A stretch of 64,000 bases of DNA from Branchiostoma floridae (lineage: Eukaryota; Chordata; Leptocardii; Amphioxiformes; Branchiostomatidae), in the NCBI RefSeq assembly GCF_000003815.2, contig NW_023365732.1:176894-240893 (forward strand). Reading direction: 5' to 3'. Within the stretch, counting starts at the first letter, position 1, and every line of letters begins with the position of its first letter. The notes beneath the pieces were generated by a model, which saw nothing but the letters and a program-made list of their open reading frames with translations, made no database searches and was not told the DNA's origin. Of the stretch, positions 1 to 10,090 are shown piece by piece. Position numbers and translations under genes: made by a program.

Positions 1-178
1 GAGATGAGGCGGAGTTTCCATGGTAAGAACACCGCACTTCTGACATGTAAAATCGCTTACCAATCTGTGAGTCGCCTGGAAGAGAGCTCGGTGTTCACAG
101 AAAGGCCATTAACTATCTCCAACTAATGGAAACAAATGCAACGGATTATTATAGCCTCAGATAATAGCAGCTGTAAAT
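1..178 (+). pseudogene. 3' end remnant of a third TPR gene (unit A)
   Basis: This is the last TPR repeat and C-terminus of a gene homologous to the ends of the two TPR genes at 30600-30774 and 49690-49872. Alignment by eye shows a 2-nt loss near 42-52 and a 1-nt gain near 79, so the frame is broken and the remnant cannot encode the paralogous end. The rest of the gene lies left of the window. It marks the start of unit A of the tandem array. The homology is clear; whether the upstream part is also decayed cannot be seen. Confidence 0.75.
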
Positions 179-193
179 GAACCTCTGCTATTA

Positions 194-275
194 GGCCAGA
201 CTGTCTTAATTTTATGGATGACATCCGCGCGCGCATTAATTTTCGTCTGTTCTACAAACAAATCACCTCCTCGGA
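194..275 (+). mobile_element. Harbinger-like terminal fragment after the TPR stop (unit A)
   Basis: Just after the TPR end comes TTA followed by GGCCAGACTGTC and then the motif TATGGATGACATCCGCGCGC. The same module follows TPR genes 2 and 3 (from 30813 and 49885), and TTA plus GGCC ends recur in complete PIF/Harbinger-type elements of this window (9567-10090, 34795-35700). No matching right end was found nearby, so this is a truncated end or a solo terminus. Confidence 0.5.
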
Positions 276-428
276 GGCTCCACTCAGGTCCGGAAATTGC
301 CGACCCAAAGGGCCAGCATATGTCTGTTTGTTGTAAAACTGATTTGTAGTAAATGGGGCTTGTACACATGCGTCTTGCTTTGCCGCGAATTCGAAGTCTT
401 GCAATATGACCATGATATGACTACTCTC

Positions 429-607
429 CAAGCAGAGGTTAGGCTCCGGCTGTTTTTAAACGTTTTTTTAGTCGTTTTTATGGGACTTTCTATTTTATAC
501 TGTTTCTTTTTATGTCTCGTGGTCGAAAAGAGAACAGTGAAAAATAGAAAGCCCGATAAAAACGCCTAAAAAATTCGTCAAAACAGCCGGAGCCTAACCT
601 CTGCTTG
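429..607. mobile_element. Foldback MITE, unit A copy
   Basis: It has perfect 25-bp ends, starting CAAGCAGAGGTTAGGCTCCG and repeated in inverse at 583-607. The inner arms also pair for about 80 bp, so the element is almost one palindrome. It is non-coding and present at the same place in units B (31306-31484) and C (50116-50291), so it predates the duplications. Confidence 0.75.
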
Positions 608-625
608 TATAATGTGATACGACGA

Positions 626-1123
626 GGACAATAAGCTTAGAGAATTTAATTTCAAAATCCTACACAAGATTCTGCCATGTAAACTTTTACTTCATAGATG
701 GAAAATAGTAGACACTACCGGGAATATTTACAGCCCCACATGTGAAATCTGTAACACAGAGGAAAACTACATCCACATGTTCATTGAGTGTAACCGGCTA
801 CAAGGATACTGAGAAAGAATTAAGGAACGAATCTTTGCTTCAGATATGGATATAAACACAAACTGTATTTTACTTGGTGATGATTCAAATCTGTACATAA
901 CCCTAGCAAAGTACGCAATATTCCTGTCATGGTCTAGATATAAAGATAATTCTTCTCTACTTCAAAGACACAACATTTTACAGTTATTCAATGCACTATG
1001 TGATTCGTTAACTCCAGCCATTACATAGATCATAGCAAAATGTGTATTAATGATGATATTATGCGTATGTTATACATGCTGTACACTTGATTATCGCTGA
1101 TTGAATAAAATCAATTGAAAAAA
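626..1123 (+). mobile_element. 5'-truncated non-LTR retrotransposon end (zf-RVT type)
   Basis: Units B and C lack this segment. It is flanked by the 15-bp duplication AATGTGATACGACGA (611-625 and 1124-1138) and ends in a short A-rich tail, the marks of target-primed reverse transcription. The + strand reads as the C-terminal tail of a reverse transcriptase protein: REFNFKILHKILPC, then a zinc-knuckle-like C-x2-C...H...C stretch (CEICN...HMFIEC), with one in-frame stop, then an open frame from 846 to 1028 ending LCDSLTPAIT. It inserted after unit A split from the others and is not active. Confidence 0.8.
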
Positions 1124-2259
1124 AATGTGATACGACGAACACACCATCAAAATGCGTCAGCATCAAAGGAGGGCATTATTGTGGATAGGTACCAGTATAC
1201 AATCGGCGAGGGGGTGTTATGCTTGCACAGTTGTACGAAAGTCTGTCGACGGCCAGCGAGTATTGCCCAGACAACTTCGAATATTCAAAGTGTTAGACGT
1301 TCTATCCAGAACGATGAGAGAAATAGGAGAGGAGTTGAGGTCCGTTCGATTGCCAAATCATGTATGCTGAGACTGCCCTTTATAATTAACTTATTCTTAT
1401 CACAGTCATATATCATTCACAGTCCATGGAACCATATCTTCTAATAGTGTACTTCTTTGATCGTTCCTGTCAATATATTAAATATCGGTTACTTCAGCTG
1501 AGTCTGCCAAGATGAAAAATACAGCCTACATGTGCCTCCTGTAAATAAAGACTTGTTGTTTCTTTTGATACACCGTGTTCTGTGGGTTATTTATTGATTC
1601 GTTTGGTTGAAATACCAGTCAGCCAAGGCCGCCCAACTAGCCGAGGCTATTACAAAGGGCTGGCATTGCTGTTCTGTGGTTTAATGCAGCTTTTTGTTTC
1701 TTTGCTGGATTTTTATTTTGTTGTGGAGTATAAACACAGTGTTCAAATTCGGGCTAAAACCTCCCTTATCTAGTCGAATTCGAACTTTGTTCGACGATGT
1801 TCGATCTTACGTAATTCGAACCCAACCCGTGATCTGTTTAGGATCATCTGCGGTTATCGCATGAACCAGTACTGTCGGACTCTTTCCCCCCTAGTGCCTT
1901 GCATCAGACAAACAAAATAGTGTCTCACGTATATAAACAATATTCTTAACAGTTATATCTCTGCTGTCACTTTGTTGGTGACCGTTGACATGGAACAAAG
2001 CTGTTAGTGTTGGTGAACTAGCCTTGCAAGGGTTGTTGACACCGGCATCAAGTTCCCCTGCGGCATAACATGCGTGCAAACATCGTATAAGACTGCAACC
2101 AAGAGGAGTCCACATGACGGCTCAAAATAACTGCAACGGTTTCCCAGAGATTTTTGTTTGTTTTTTGGAATTTTTTAATACTGCCCTTGATTTCAAATTA
2201 TTGGAAATTGATTGCGGAAAATGTGCTTTTTACACATATCTGTTGTCGTCACCTAACTT
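1124..2259. other. Unit A spacer, noncoding conserved block
   Basis: This is spacer DNA shared with units B (31500-32300) and C (50300-52328). Unit B lacks the part matching about 1410-1730, apparently by deletion. Short open frames here are not conserved as proteins among the three copies. I see no gene. It contains TTCGAA-rich stretches (1775-1830) also seen inside the CAC-ended element at 4480. Confidence 0.55.
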
Positions 2260-2351
2260 AAATGACCAAATACAATGACTTTATTTTCTACAACATATCC
2301 CTTTAAAGGGATATAATGTAAAAAAAATAAAGTCACTGTTTTCGGTCATTT
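2260..2351. repeat. About 90-bp hairpin (unit A copy)
   Basis: AAATGACCAAATACAATGAC pairs with the inverted arm ending GTCACTGTTTTCGGTCATTT around the centre CCCTTTAAAGGG. It is the same in units B (32301-32390) and C (52329-52418). It could be an old MITE or a structured element; no terminal duplication was resolved. Confidence 0.65.
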
Positions 2352-3568
2352 TTCTACATCATAAGTTGAGTCTACCTTATTACACTGCACAGCAATATTC
2401 ACAACGTATTAATAAAGCTTTGCTGTGCCGTGAGGACGTCTTGAAATATGCGCACTTCCCTCCGCCGCTGGAGTTGTCCGCCATTTTATCCAACTCTCCG
2501 ACGAACCAAAGTGCGCTCTGGAACGCGCTCGGTTGTTCGCTCGAATCGTTACTGAAATTTGTTGATGATGATGCCCTGGAATTTGAGTTGTGCACTTTAT
2601 GTCTGGGTGAGGCCGAGAACTTATTGATATCCTAGTTTAGGGTAGAAGTGGGTATAAGCCGTAAAGATTCCCATTCAGCTTTAAGGTGATGTAACCATAT
2701 ATATTGTTATTGCCGTGAAAGACGCGTAGGTTTGATGTGTTTTTCAGTATTATGTATTTGTACATTTTACCCACTTGCTGCCTATGATTATGGGTGAACT
2801 ATATATAACATATGTCTCACAAATATCAAAATGAAAAGTATATATGTTGTGAGTGGGGGATTTCACTTACAATGGGGGTGGCGCGAATTATATTTTCTGT
2901 CTTTCTGCTCAAAGTTCGCTTGTCACTGATGCAGTATTTCGCACAGAATAATAGGTTATGTAAAGACATTTTCATTCAACGAAGAAACGTGCCATTAATG
3001 TTGACAAAAAAGAGTCTACTCCCCTGTATAATGGTATTGTCAAGTGGTCATTATTTAGACTATTTGGCTAATTAATGACTGTCCAGAGACATTGTCCTAA
3101 ATCTGTATGTATGCTATAGATTACACATTAAAGAAATATTTTACTAGCGTGTTGCAATGTGTATATTTTGATTTTGTCTAAAAGGTGACCATAAATATAT
3201 AATTAAGACCACACTGATTTGATTTTATGGATGACAAGTCAAGATTGATTTTAACCTTGCAATATATATGGAAAATCCAAGCTATTGTATATGTGTCGAG
3301 ATAATCAAAAAGCAATTATATATTGTGTAATATGATTATGTAATATGATCATGTCTTTTTATTTATTTATTCATTTCTGTCATTTTTACCTAGGGTTGTC
3401 CAACTCAGTGCTATTGCACTGCTTTGCAGTGGAGCCCTTTAATATTAACCAATGGCTTTTATCACGGTGTTGTCCAGAGCGTTTTCTCTATGTACAGCTA
3501 TGTTGTAAAACACGCGGATAAAATCTCCTGGGTAGCTTATTGCAATGTGTAGATTCTGATTTTTTTAA
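2352..3568. other. Unit A spacer, highly conserved noncoding block
   Basis: It is nearly identical to 32391-33520 and 52419-53630. Open frames at 2366-2635 and 2812-3075 are retained in part in the other copies but differ by frameshifts (for example near 2575 against 32617), so I do not call a gene. A Harbinger-like terminal motif (CCACACTGATTTGATTTTAT) occurs at 3205-3230. Confidence 0.5.
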
Positions 3569-4304
3569 GGTATCTCGGTTGGCTAAATTGGCATTTTGAC
3601 CTTCCACTGTTTTCTTATTAATGAATTAAGAAAGAATGAAGCCATAACGAATGTTGATAGATGGGCATTAAAGAATTCTAAATCTGATTTTTTGGGGGCC
3701 AAATTGATGACGTCATCATTTTTATTACCTCTGATATTATTTTTTTCTATGACAAAATACAGCACTTTGGTACATACCACTGTAATGAAACTTCGTTTTT
3801 CGTTGCATAATGATGGAAGCTACAAACGTACTGTTGCGCAAACTAATATCTATTAACGATCTGCAGTTATTAAGAATTAATTTTTTTTAATTAGATGAAA
3901 ACAAACATTTTCTAATTACTACAGATCATAAGTAGATATCAATTTGCGCAACACTACGTTTGTAGCTCCATCATTATGCNNNNNNNNNNNNNNNNNNNNN
4001 NNNNNNNNNNNNNNNNNNNNNNNNNNNNNNNNNNNNNNNNNNNNNNNNNNNNNNNNNNNNNNNNNNNNNNNNNNNNNNNAGTTTCATTACAGTGGTATGT
4101 ACCAAAGTGTGTATTTTGTCATAGAAAGAAATAATATCAAGAAGGTAATAAAAATGATGACGTCATCAATTCGGCCCCAAAAAAATCAGATTTAGAATTC
4201 TCTAATGCCCATCTATCAATATTCGTTACGGCTCCATTCTTTCTTAATCTATTAATAAGAAAACAGTGGAAGGTCAAAATGCCAATTTAGCCGACCGAGA
4301 TACC
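3569..4304. mobile_element. Long-arm foldback element in a TTAA site
   Basis: TTAA (3565-3568 and 4305-4308) flanks an element that begins GGTATCTCGG and ends CCGAGATACC. The two arms are inverted copies of each other for roughly 370 bp and meet around a gap (3980-4079). Units B and C have the uninterrupted site, so this is a unit-A-only insertion. The TTAA target fits piggyBac or Kolobok; no transposase is present. Confidence 0.8.
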
Positions 4305-4479
4305 TTAATTCAAATGTGACACCATGATTTGAGGCCACACTGATTTTATTTCATGGATGACATCCTGTGGTTACCCAAAAACTGATGCGAGCGTGCGCGA
4401 AAAGGAAGTTTATAACATACTATGTCTGAAATTCAAATGATAACGAAGGTGGTAAGAATGATCAGCCACTAAAAGGACT

Positions 4480-5471
4480 CACGATGGTAAAATTTGGCCC
4501 CAAAATTTCCAGACTTCTATGTGTGAATTTAGAACACGAATCATGTTCCATCTGACGTAATCGAACAGAACGCTGACGTGATCGAACAGAACGGGCGTTC
4601 TATTGGAGGTCACCCGCGGACATCCGCAGGTTGTTACAGTAAACACGCAGAAAACGCCCTCATTTTTCCGGGTGCCGTGCGTCAACAAAAAAACAAACAT
4701 TTAACAAATATAAACCGTTATTTGGCAAGCTTAGTTTTGCTGCTGCTCAGTATGGAACATGTGACATGTAACAAAGCTGCTGGCGTCATTATTGGTGACC
4801 TTGAATGTTACAACACTTGTTTACGGCGGTATCAATTACTCCATGTCCCTATCAGTGCGACTCGACATCTGACCAAACATGGTATTTAAATCGCTTACAA
4901 AAAGCGTGCAAATCAACTCTTCCAGGTCTTATATTGACGACAACTAATATTTCCAGCTTTGTGTCTTAGGGATTTTTGAAACATCGAGGCAATTTTAAAT
5001 TACTAGTCTTTGAGTGTGAAAATTTGAAAAAAATGACGATTTTTCGACCTTATCTTGGCTGTAAAAATAGTTTTAAGTAGAATTTGAAAAATTCCTAAGA
5101 CAGAAAGTTTGATCTTAATGTTATTACCTATATGATATAAAGGATTTGGATTTTCAGTCAAATTTAGGACCAATCTAAATTTTTTTGGTCCACCAAACAC
5201 CCTTTCTAAATCAACCAGTTAGGCACTTTTTAGAAAACATTGCGACAAAACTGTGCAGCACACGTACACGGTAAGATTTGACGTTTATACACTGCCGGTT
5301 TTCATTTAATATACGCGTGGCACATGCGAGGGGTTGCTTTTCTAACTACCATGATCTGTTGGAAAAATGTTCCAGTTACTGTCAGGTTCCCCGGAGCGCG
5401 CGCGGGGCAGTCCCGGTAACCCGATACCCTACGTTCGAATGGAAACTTTGGGGCCAAATTTGACCATCGTG
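4480..5471. mobile_element. Non-autonomous element with CAC termini and 3-bp duplication
   Basis: The duplication ACT (4477-4479 and 5472-5474) flanks 24-bp imperfect inverted ends starting CACGATGGTAAAATTTGG. Units B (33692) and C (53813) carry the empty site. CAC ends with a 3-bp duplication fit the CACTA/EnSpm group, by inference only. No protein is recognised inside. A rearranged relative lies at 14570-14930. Confidence 0.7.
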
Positions 5472-5689
5472 ACTGGATGTAAAAACTTAAGATAATAATT
5501 TTTGCTCATTAGGCGGTATACATTTTGTATATATATTTGGTTGTCTTCTTTTAGAAGATGTTGTGACAAACGTGGGCCTATCAAATGACCCTACGGTGCC
5601 CAAGATTACGTCACACTTTAAAAGTAAAATACCTCATAGCATTTGAAAGGGAAACATAAAAATATTATTGTTGTTGTTGTTTTGTTGTT

Positions 5690-5835
5690 GGCATCCATCT
5701 GTCTCGGAAGACAATGGTAGGCAGATAGTTACGCGCCATCCGCCTGGCCTGCACGTGACTTTTTAAGGTGAAGGAGGGGTGTGGACTTCCTTCTCCACCG
5801 TCTCGTCTACTGGTGCACTAAGTCCCACATCCGAA
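5690..5835. repeat. Dispersed GGCATCC repeat, unit A copy
   Basis: This block begins GGCATCCATCTGTCTCGGAA and runs through GTGAAGGAGGGGTGTG to CTCGTCTACTGG. Copies occur at the matching place in units B (33902-34045) and C (54023-54165), and also outside the duplicated spacer in an intron of TPR gene 3 (43350-43498), so it is a dispersed family. It is probably a SINE or short transposon piece of unresolved type. Confidence 0.55.
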
Positions 5836-6600
5836 TATCAAGAAGACATACGGATAGTTACTTCAAATTGTAATACATTGTATGTACGTTTTACAGTATG
5901 GTCGAGAAAGTGTTTGTTTTTAAACGGACGAAAATTGATGGACATGATGTCGTTTATTAAAAAATCGAATCAACATGGATACAAGACAATGCACGGCGGT
6001 GCTGTACTCGAGTAGTTTATCTACATCATCGGCCCCTCAAAATCAGAACACTGTAGATATAACACTTTTTATTCACTCGCTCGCATCAGTTTTGGAGTTC
6101 CCAGAGGATGCCATCCATATAATCACATCAAGTAAAACATTGTACTGACAAGATTTGACTAATGTGTAACAGAGGTACCGACAACAATAATTATGAAAAC
6201 GTTTAGTTTATAGTAAATACGTATGGCCTCCGTTAGCCAGTAATGACCGTGTTTTTTTTTAGTAAATACAGCTGGTTTATAGCCATAATTTGAGTGTTCG
6301 TTTTATTTACTAATATAGTTAGATTCTCCGGGTAAGAAATATACAGTAACAGTGCCATACAAAGCATAGTATGAATATTATATATTGATTATAATTATGA
6401 TGTGATTTGATTTATTAGAATTGCAACGATAAGTGATCATAAATGTGATTGTGCACGCGGCCACAAGACAATGACTGAATTCAAGCTTACATATCAGCGT
6501 ATACGAGGGAACAATCCAAATATTTATATTTCATCACATTTCATAATTTTGCAATTGATGCTAATATGCTATGTAGTGATACTAATATAGGATTGTTACT
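5836..6600. other. Unit A spacer, noncoding
   Basis: This is homologous to 35640-36150 and 54166-54940. Around 6060-6150 it keeps only the right end of the Harbinger-type element that is complete in unit B (34795-35700), so an internal deletion is likely. No gene seen. Confidence 0.5.
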
Positions 6601-6610
6601 TCTGTACGGA

Positions 6611-6655
6611 GTATTGCATTTGGTGCCCAGCGCCTTGGACATGACCAGGTACATA
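6611..6655 (+). pseudogene. Short relic of hydrolase exon 3
   Basis: The + strand reads P-SALDMTRYI, matching VSNALDMARYM in exon 3 of the intact hydrolase (59936-60189). It is about 40 bp only. The same relic recurs at 36170-36215 and 54943-54985. It suggests an older hydrolase copy once occupied the spacer. Confidence 0.45.
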
Positions 6656-7399
6656 TTTAGATGATTTATTTATTTCTGTATTCTTAATTATCTCAATTGC
6701 TAAGCCATACTTTCCATGAACTCCCTGGGTACACGTATACACAAGAGTCTACGCACAATGCAATACAATGTATATACCTGATGAAGACAAGTCCATCATA
6801 CAAATCAAAATCATACCAACTCTCATAGTCGTTATCAGTGCCAAGTAGTATATCGTATAATCAGGGGTCAGAATTGATGTTTTTAGTGTCCTCAAAGAGC
6901 GGTCAGTCGTGGTCACTCTAATAGGACCTTCACACTGAAACCGAATCAGCAGGAATCAAGCAGAACCAGCCGGAATGAAGTATTTGCAAAATTCGTGCCA
7001 CATTCGGGGCCATTTGGGTGGGAATTCCAAATGGACTCCCTTCACACGAGAAGGAATGAGCCAAAATGCCGTCAGAATGAAAATTCTTTTCTATTCCTGG
7101 GAATTCGTAGTGCATTATATACATTTTCACTGNNNNNNNNNNNNNNNNNNNNNNNNNNNNNNNNNNNNNNNNNNNNNNNNNNNNNNNNNNNNNNNNNNNN
7201 NNNNNNNNNNNNNNNNNNNNNNNNNNNNNNNNTTTCGGTGCTCCATCGAATGAGATAAGAATGTTTCGAATAATGTTGGAATGCCGTAGAAATTACTAGA
7301 AAGCTGGTAACTGAATTACAAGCAAATGTACCTCTGTTTTTCTACGGCCGGATTCGAGTCTGACGTAGGGAAGCTGCAATGATCATGATATACTTGTAT

Positions 7400-7652
7400 T
7401 GTGCCTAGTTGCATAGGAGTGAGACACTCTATCAAATATTTGAAGTACATGAACTTCGACATCAGCGGGGGAGGGGGGCACTCTGTTTTCGCAGATGTAG
7501 GCCTCTGAAGTTACATCATTCGGCAAGGGAAATAGTACTAGTATCCAACGCCTTGGACATGGCCCGGTACATGGAGTTCCACCTCAGCGGGGAGGTACAC
7601 GGTCGGCCCGGTCGCAGAGGACACTTACGTCATACCCTAAATGTCAGTCACT
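7400..7652 (+). pseudogene. Degenerate hydrolase exon-3 relic (unit A)
   Basis: Positions 7540-7640 read VVSNALDMARYMEFHLSG, matching hydrolase exon 3, then lose frame and similarity. Upstream, MNFDISGGGGHSV resembles a second decayed version of the same stretch (MKFHLSGG...). Matching relics are at 36905-37140 and 55690-55935. It has no exon borders and no other domain parts, so it is a pseudogene fragment. Confidence 0.6.
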
Positions 7653-7655
7653 TAA

Positions 7656-7857
7656 GGCTTAGGTCACATTTCCAAGTCGGGGCCCGGCCGGGATGTTTAA
7701 AGAAACGAAAAACTAAAATGTATACCTAGAAATATACACATATCATGCCCATGAATCTTATTTTGACAATTTTTTGTATTTCGATGTCTTTCATATCATT
7801 CTTTTCGCTCCTGAAAGCTGCCCGGCCGGGCCCCGGTTTGGAAATGTGACTTAAGCC
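7656..7857. mobile_element. PIF/Harbinger-type foldback MITE (unit A copy)
   Basis: TAA duplications (7653-7655, 7858-7860) flank inverted ends starting GGCTTAGGTCACATTTCC, with GC-rich inner arms around GGCCCGGCCGGG. Unit C has it (55938-56139); unit B has the empty site at 37150-37156. The 3-bp TWA duplication is typical of PIF/Harbinger. Confidence 0.75.
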
Positions 7858-7863
7858 TAAGCT

Positions 7864-8140
7864 AAGGGCACAACCCGCCGTAAGTGCAATTTGTCCGTAC
7901 GTTTTTGGGGACGCCACGTCCGCCACGTATCTCTGAAAACGTGGGGAATGACTGGCAAAGGCAGGGAGGGAGTACGTCAACACGGCAACACAAAGTTTTG
8001 CATGCACGTAAAGTTCTACGGCGTATCTGCGTGCTCCAAAATCCATCGGATTCCCTAAGAGTTCGTACGGAGGCGGTACTTACCACTTACGGATCCCGAA
8101 AGATTGCCCACTATTTGCACGTACGGAGGGTTTTGCCATT
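7864..8140. mobile_element. Imperfect inverted-repeat element (unit A copy)
   Basis: The ends pair: AAGGGCACAACCCGCCGTAA at left, with the inverse around 8118-8140. Unit B (37157-37430) has better-preserved ends (GGGCACAACCCG...CGGGTTGTGCCC), and unit C has it at 56146-56445. It is about 280 bp, non-coding and shared by all units. Confidence 0.6.
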
Positions 8141-8394
8141 AGCTTTAGGCTGGTATGCTATGAAACCTGTACCAAGATGTCAGTGTGTGTAGCTTTAACG
8201 TTGGCCCATAGTGATGATCTCCTAGCCTGCATGTGTACGGCCCCATGGGAAACATGAGAGTCCAAGGCTGTTACAAAGTCCACCATGGCACACCCATAAG
8301 GTCACAATGAGTCATAAACTCGTGACTCGACAAACACAAACTGTTTGTTCCAAGCTGACTACCCATACTCATAGTACGTTTGCATTAGCGTAAG

Positions 8395-8506
8395 ATGGGA
8401 GCTCTCGTGAATGTGTTCCTTGTGGCATGCGTTATGATAGTCGGACAGGTCTCAACCATGACCAGCCCAGATCTACAGCAGAGACTACAGGATCTCGACA
8501 CTGTCA
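8395..8506 (+). CDS. Beta-lactamase-like hydrolase, exon 1 start (unit A, truncated by gap)
   Basis: This encodes a signal peptide and the start of the mature protein (MGALVNVFLVACVMIVGQ... to LQDLDTV), closely matching exon 1 at 56690 and 37681. The gap 8507-8659 hides the rest. Sequence after the gap does not continue the gene, and the next recognisable homology is to the region upstream of TPR gene 3 (41205). About 3.4 kb of unit-B-equivalent DNA is therefore missing, by deletion or misassembly. The visible part is intact, but the gene is almost certainly incomplete. Confidence 0.65.
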
Positions 8507-8659
8507 NNNNNNNNNNNNNNNNNNNNNNNNNNNNNNNNNNNNNNNNNNNNNNNNNNNNNNNNNNNNNNNNNNNNNNNNNNNNNNNNNNNNNNNNNNNNNN
8601 NNNNNNNNNNNNNNNNNNNNNNNNNNNNNNNNNNNNNNNNNNNNNNNNNNNNNNNNNNN

Positions 8660-9218
8660 GTCCATGTTAGAGTTCTCCGCTGCGTTAGTACTGTTCACAT
8701 TCCTTCAAATTTATCGAATATGTACAACTATAACTTAGGATTAAATAGCAACACACTTGTCCTAGCAGAAAGGAATGCTTTGTACAGTGTGCAGTCAATG
8801 TTAGAGTTACATGGGGACCAAGTCCATTGTAATGGTCCAGTTCCATTTAACAAGTAACATAATGAATCGACATCTTTGTTAGTATTTAAAGCCTTGAAAC
8901 CGACCTTGATCCAAACATTATTACTGTTCACATTCCTTCAAAATTATTGAATATGTACAACTATAACTTAGGATTGAATAGCAGCACACTTGTCCCAGTA
9001 GAAGGGAATTTGTCATTATGTCAAGCCTTGGAAGTCTTGAATAAAGTATGTATGTACTATAAAGGAATTTGTTGCTTAAATGGGTCAGTTTGTGTAGGCT
9101 ATATGATAATAACGTTAATACCCTGCCTTATCCTCGGTGTATATGGTGAGACAACCACGGGTACCGGGACATAATCCAATCTCTGAAGACTGTGGAGATC
9201 ACCAAGCGCATTGCTGGA
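8660..9218. repeat. Unit-A-specific segment with a direct repeat
   Basis: About 80 bp is repeated directly (8688-8776 and 8932-9010: TACTGTTCACATTCCTTCAA through to GGAAT). It is bounded by gaps on both sides and has no counterpart in units B or C. A short open stretch before the second gap (9160-9218) reads DNHGYRDIIQSLKTV..., possibly part of an exon, but no family was recognised. Confidence 0.45.
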
Positions 9219-9566
9219 NNNNNNNNNNNNNNNNNNNNNNNNNNNNNNNNNNNNNNNNNNNNNNNNNNNNNNNNNNNNNNNNNNNNNNNNNNNNNNNNNN
9301 NNNNNNNNNNNNNNNNNNGGCGCAGCTGCTGCGAAATGCGGTAATTGGTTAGACAAATGCATGTAATACTACATGTAATCTCAGTGTATATCTGACTTCA
9401 TTCTGAAACTGCCACGTCATTTTCTGTATTTTCACAACAAGGGAATCCCATGGCAGGTTTGTAACTCCACTCACACAACCCCCACCCTTGCCCGATATAA
9501 CTAATACCTCTCGTTTTACTGTATGTAAATTACAGTAAACTGAAGACGTCAGAATACCAGACCTTA

Positions 9567-10090
9567 GGCCACAGCAAGTAAATTTTATGGATGACATCCT
9601 CTGCAGATTGCAAAAATAGTGCGATAGGGCGAAAAAACAAGATGGGTGAAAAAAACAAGATGGCTACATTTTCAAAAGTAGGCACCATAAAGTTGTGATA
9701 AATGTTTAACAAGAATCAAAGGGACAAAACATGGTATCAGAGCCAAAAAGACATTTATTCCTGTATTCAAGTCATGTACTGGTGAGGTAAAAGTGACAGT
9801 AGTGTGGTAGACTGGCATCACCAACAAAGTTGGTAACCACACTCATGACTTCCATATTGGTGTCACTAACTATCCAATAAGTTTCATTTCTACAACTACA
9901 GTCCTGGGTACCTCGCAAGTGTCACTTCTACAATTACAATTATTAGGCTACAACACAATATATTTGCTCATTTTGGTACTTTATCGTCATGTTGACCATC
10001 CGTGCAGAAAAAAATTCTTGTTTTTTTCTGAAATCAGGCGAAAATTAATGCGCGCGCTGATGTCATCCATAGAATTTACTTGCTGCGGCC
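9567..10090. mobile_element. PIF/Harbinger-type MITE upstream of TPR gene 2
   Basis: TTA duplications (9564-9566, 10091-10093) flank inverted ends GGCCACAGCAAGTAAATT and the inverse of GGCCGCAGCAAGTAAATT. The empty site is seen in front of TPR gene 3 (near 41460). It lies about 45 bp upstream of the predicted start codon of TPR gene 2 (10135), so it could alter that promoter or 5' leader; that is inference. Confidence 0.8.

Noticed and set aside
2366-2635. A small conserved protein in the spacer (also 32405 and 52433)
   Set aside because: The DNA is conserved along with the whole noncoding block, and the copies end differently through a frameshift; no family or splice context.
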